Below, piece after piece: positions 63,270-64,000 of a DNA stretch of 64,000 bases. A model generated the notes under the pieces. It did not search any database, had not been told where the DNA came from, and was given only the letters and a program-made list of their open reading frames with translations. This DNA comes from Chrysopilus asiliformis (lineage: Eukaryota > Arthropoda > Insecta > Diptera > Rhagionidae). The DNA lies in assembly GCA_964034945.1 (NCBI GenBank), contig OZ035960.1, forward strand, positions 72,245,445-72,309,444, in the 5' to 3' direction. Position 1 is the stretch's first letter; the number at the start of each line of letters is the position of its first letter. A program made the position numbers and the translations under genes.

Positions 63270-63749
63270 ATGTTACAACAGAATATTAAGAAATTTACAT
63301 TAATTCGACGATTGAAAGTTATATTATCGGTGCTTTCAAGCAAGCAGGCAATAAATCCAGATAAATTCAAATCATATGCCAAGTCCACAGCTGATTTGTA
63401 TAATAGACATTACAATTGGAGAAATATGTCTGCAACAATGCATAAAGTGCTTTTCCATGGCAAGCTGATAATTGAAAAAAGCATTTTACCACTTGGGGAG
63501 CTTTCAGAAGAAGCTCAGGAATCGAAAAATAAAGACTACAGACATTTTAGACTAACCAACACTAGAAAAAACGATAGAATCAACCAAAATGAAGATTTGA
63601 TGAATATATTACTTCTATCGTCAGATCCATTTTTGGCTTCTCTGCGTTCTAAATGGACAAATGCAAAAGATGAATTGGATGACGAGGAAGATGAAGAAAT
63701 CCCACAATTGTTAAAATTCGACGTAGTTGAATACATTATTAGAATGTAA
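63270..63749 (+). pseudogene. C-terminal fragment of an unrecognised, probably transposon-derived protein
   Basis: The open frame extends from within the mariner end (63225), but protein-like sequence starts after it, at about QNIKKFTLIRRLKVIL. It contains YNWRNMSATMHKVLFHGKLI, SILPLGELSEEAQESKNKDY, then FRLTNTRKNDRINQ, LLSSDPFLASLR and an acidic DELDDEEDEEIPQLL tail. The middle phrases remind me of large uncharacterised insect ORFs thought to be transposon-derived, but I cannot name the family. The N-terminal part should lie left of the mariner, and I find none there, so this is a fragment. Confidence 0.5.
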
Positions 63750-64000
63750 TTTTTCCTCGACCTTATGTAATTTTAGTCATGTGTATTTGTATCAAATTGT
63801 ATTAAAATAATCGTATTAAAAAAAAGTTGTCTTTAAAAATGCTATATTTTTTAAAAAACAACTTGAAAACAAAACAAAAAAAATATTACAACAACAAATA
63901 CTATAGTTTTGATTATTTCATCATATAGGGTATTAAAGTTGCTCCTATTTTTTTTTATTATACCAATAAAAAAAAAATTTTTTATATATATATATTCTCT
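63750..64000. other. AT-rich right edge with repeat end
   Basis: No gene. The last ~52 bp (63949-64000) repeat 60434-60486. Confidence 0.7.

Overview
This 64-kb window is AT-rich eukaryotic DNA, most likely from a higher fly (Cyclorrhapha). Three things suggest this: the histone H1 globular domain looks dipteran; an interspersed repeat with GACGGACGGACATG-type cores and GGGTATAAAA ends resembles the DINE/INE-1 kind known from Drosophila-like genomes; and the copia element carries the initiator-tRNA-Met primer site typical of copia. There is no bacterial-style operon. Nearly everything is transposable element, much of it nested. The only ordinary cellular gene I recognise is histone H1, as one intact copy and one broken duplicate. 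LAYOUT. 1-3727: copia-type LTR retrotransposon on the minus strand, with an uninterrupted Gag-Pol frame that runs off the left edge, its primer-binding site and an LTR remnant. 3728-5250: 5'-truncated Jockey/CR1-like LINE. 5249-6823: remains of a hAT-type element, disrupted by an inverted-repeat unit carrying a ~121-bp minisatellite. 7765-14746: decayed BEL/Pao element 1, with a deleted mariner (11394-12295) inside its integrase and a 1.5-kb 3' LTR that contains a minisatellite. 14771-17227: Tc1/mariner-like MITE holding a pogo-like element, which in turn holds a fold-back repeat. 17228-20135: block A with intact histone H1 (17534-18220). 20160-27172: a complete Helitron on the minus strand encoding a 1722-aa Rep-helicase. 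28494-37690: block B, a diverged second copy of block A, with an H1 pseudogene and many later insertions (fold-back, short Helitron, satellite, a hAT MITE containing a LINE, a Harbinger-like MITE). 37868-43506: BEL/Pao element 2, young, internally deleted, with an extra ORF in the env position. 43701-44495: terminal-inverted-repeat element with a two-exon Myb/SANT-like gene. 45426-47107: second Jockey/CR1-like LINE. 47529-47857: hAT MITE. 50060-50662: piggyBac-like MITE at TTAA. 51632-52461: pogo-like element. 52583-59992: broken LTR retroelement with a Gag/protease-like ORF and a glycoprotein-like ORF, split by a 4.2-kb non-autonomous Helitron (54653-58872). 61960-63260: an apparently intact DD41D mariner-family transposon. 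63270-64000: C-terminal part of an unrecognised ORF and a repeat shared with position 60434. HOW IT FITS TOGETHER. Blocks A and B let the history be read directly, because each supplies empty sites for insertions in the other: the hAT at 32773, the Harbinger-like MITE at 36866 and the Tc1-like MITE at 14771. Mariner and Helitron insertions inside coding frames (11394, 54653) can be bounded to the base because the host reading frame resumes in register. Three units look potentially functional: histone H1, the DD41D transposase and the copia frame. The Helitron protein is full length but has lost one HUH histidine. The least explained items are the extra BEL ORF (41315-42019), the glycoprotein-bearing retroelement, the 13 STPR-like repeats in the Helitron protein, and a small mosaic ORF joining a Myb/SANT-like start to a histone H1 fragment (36616-36831).
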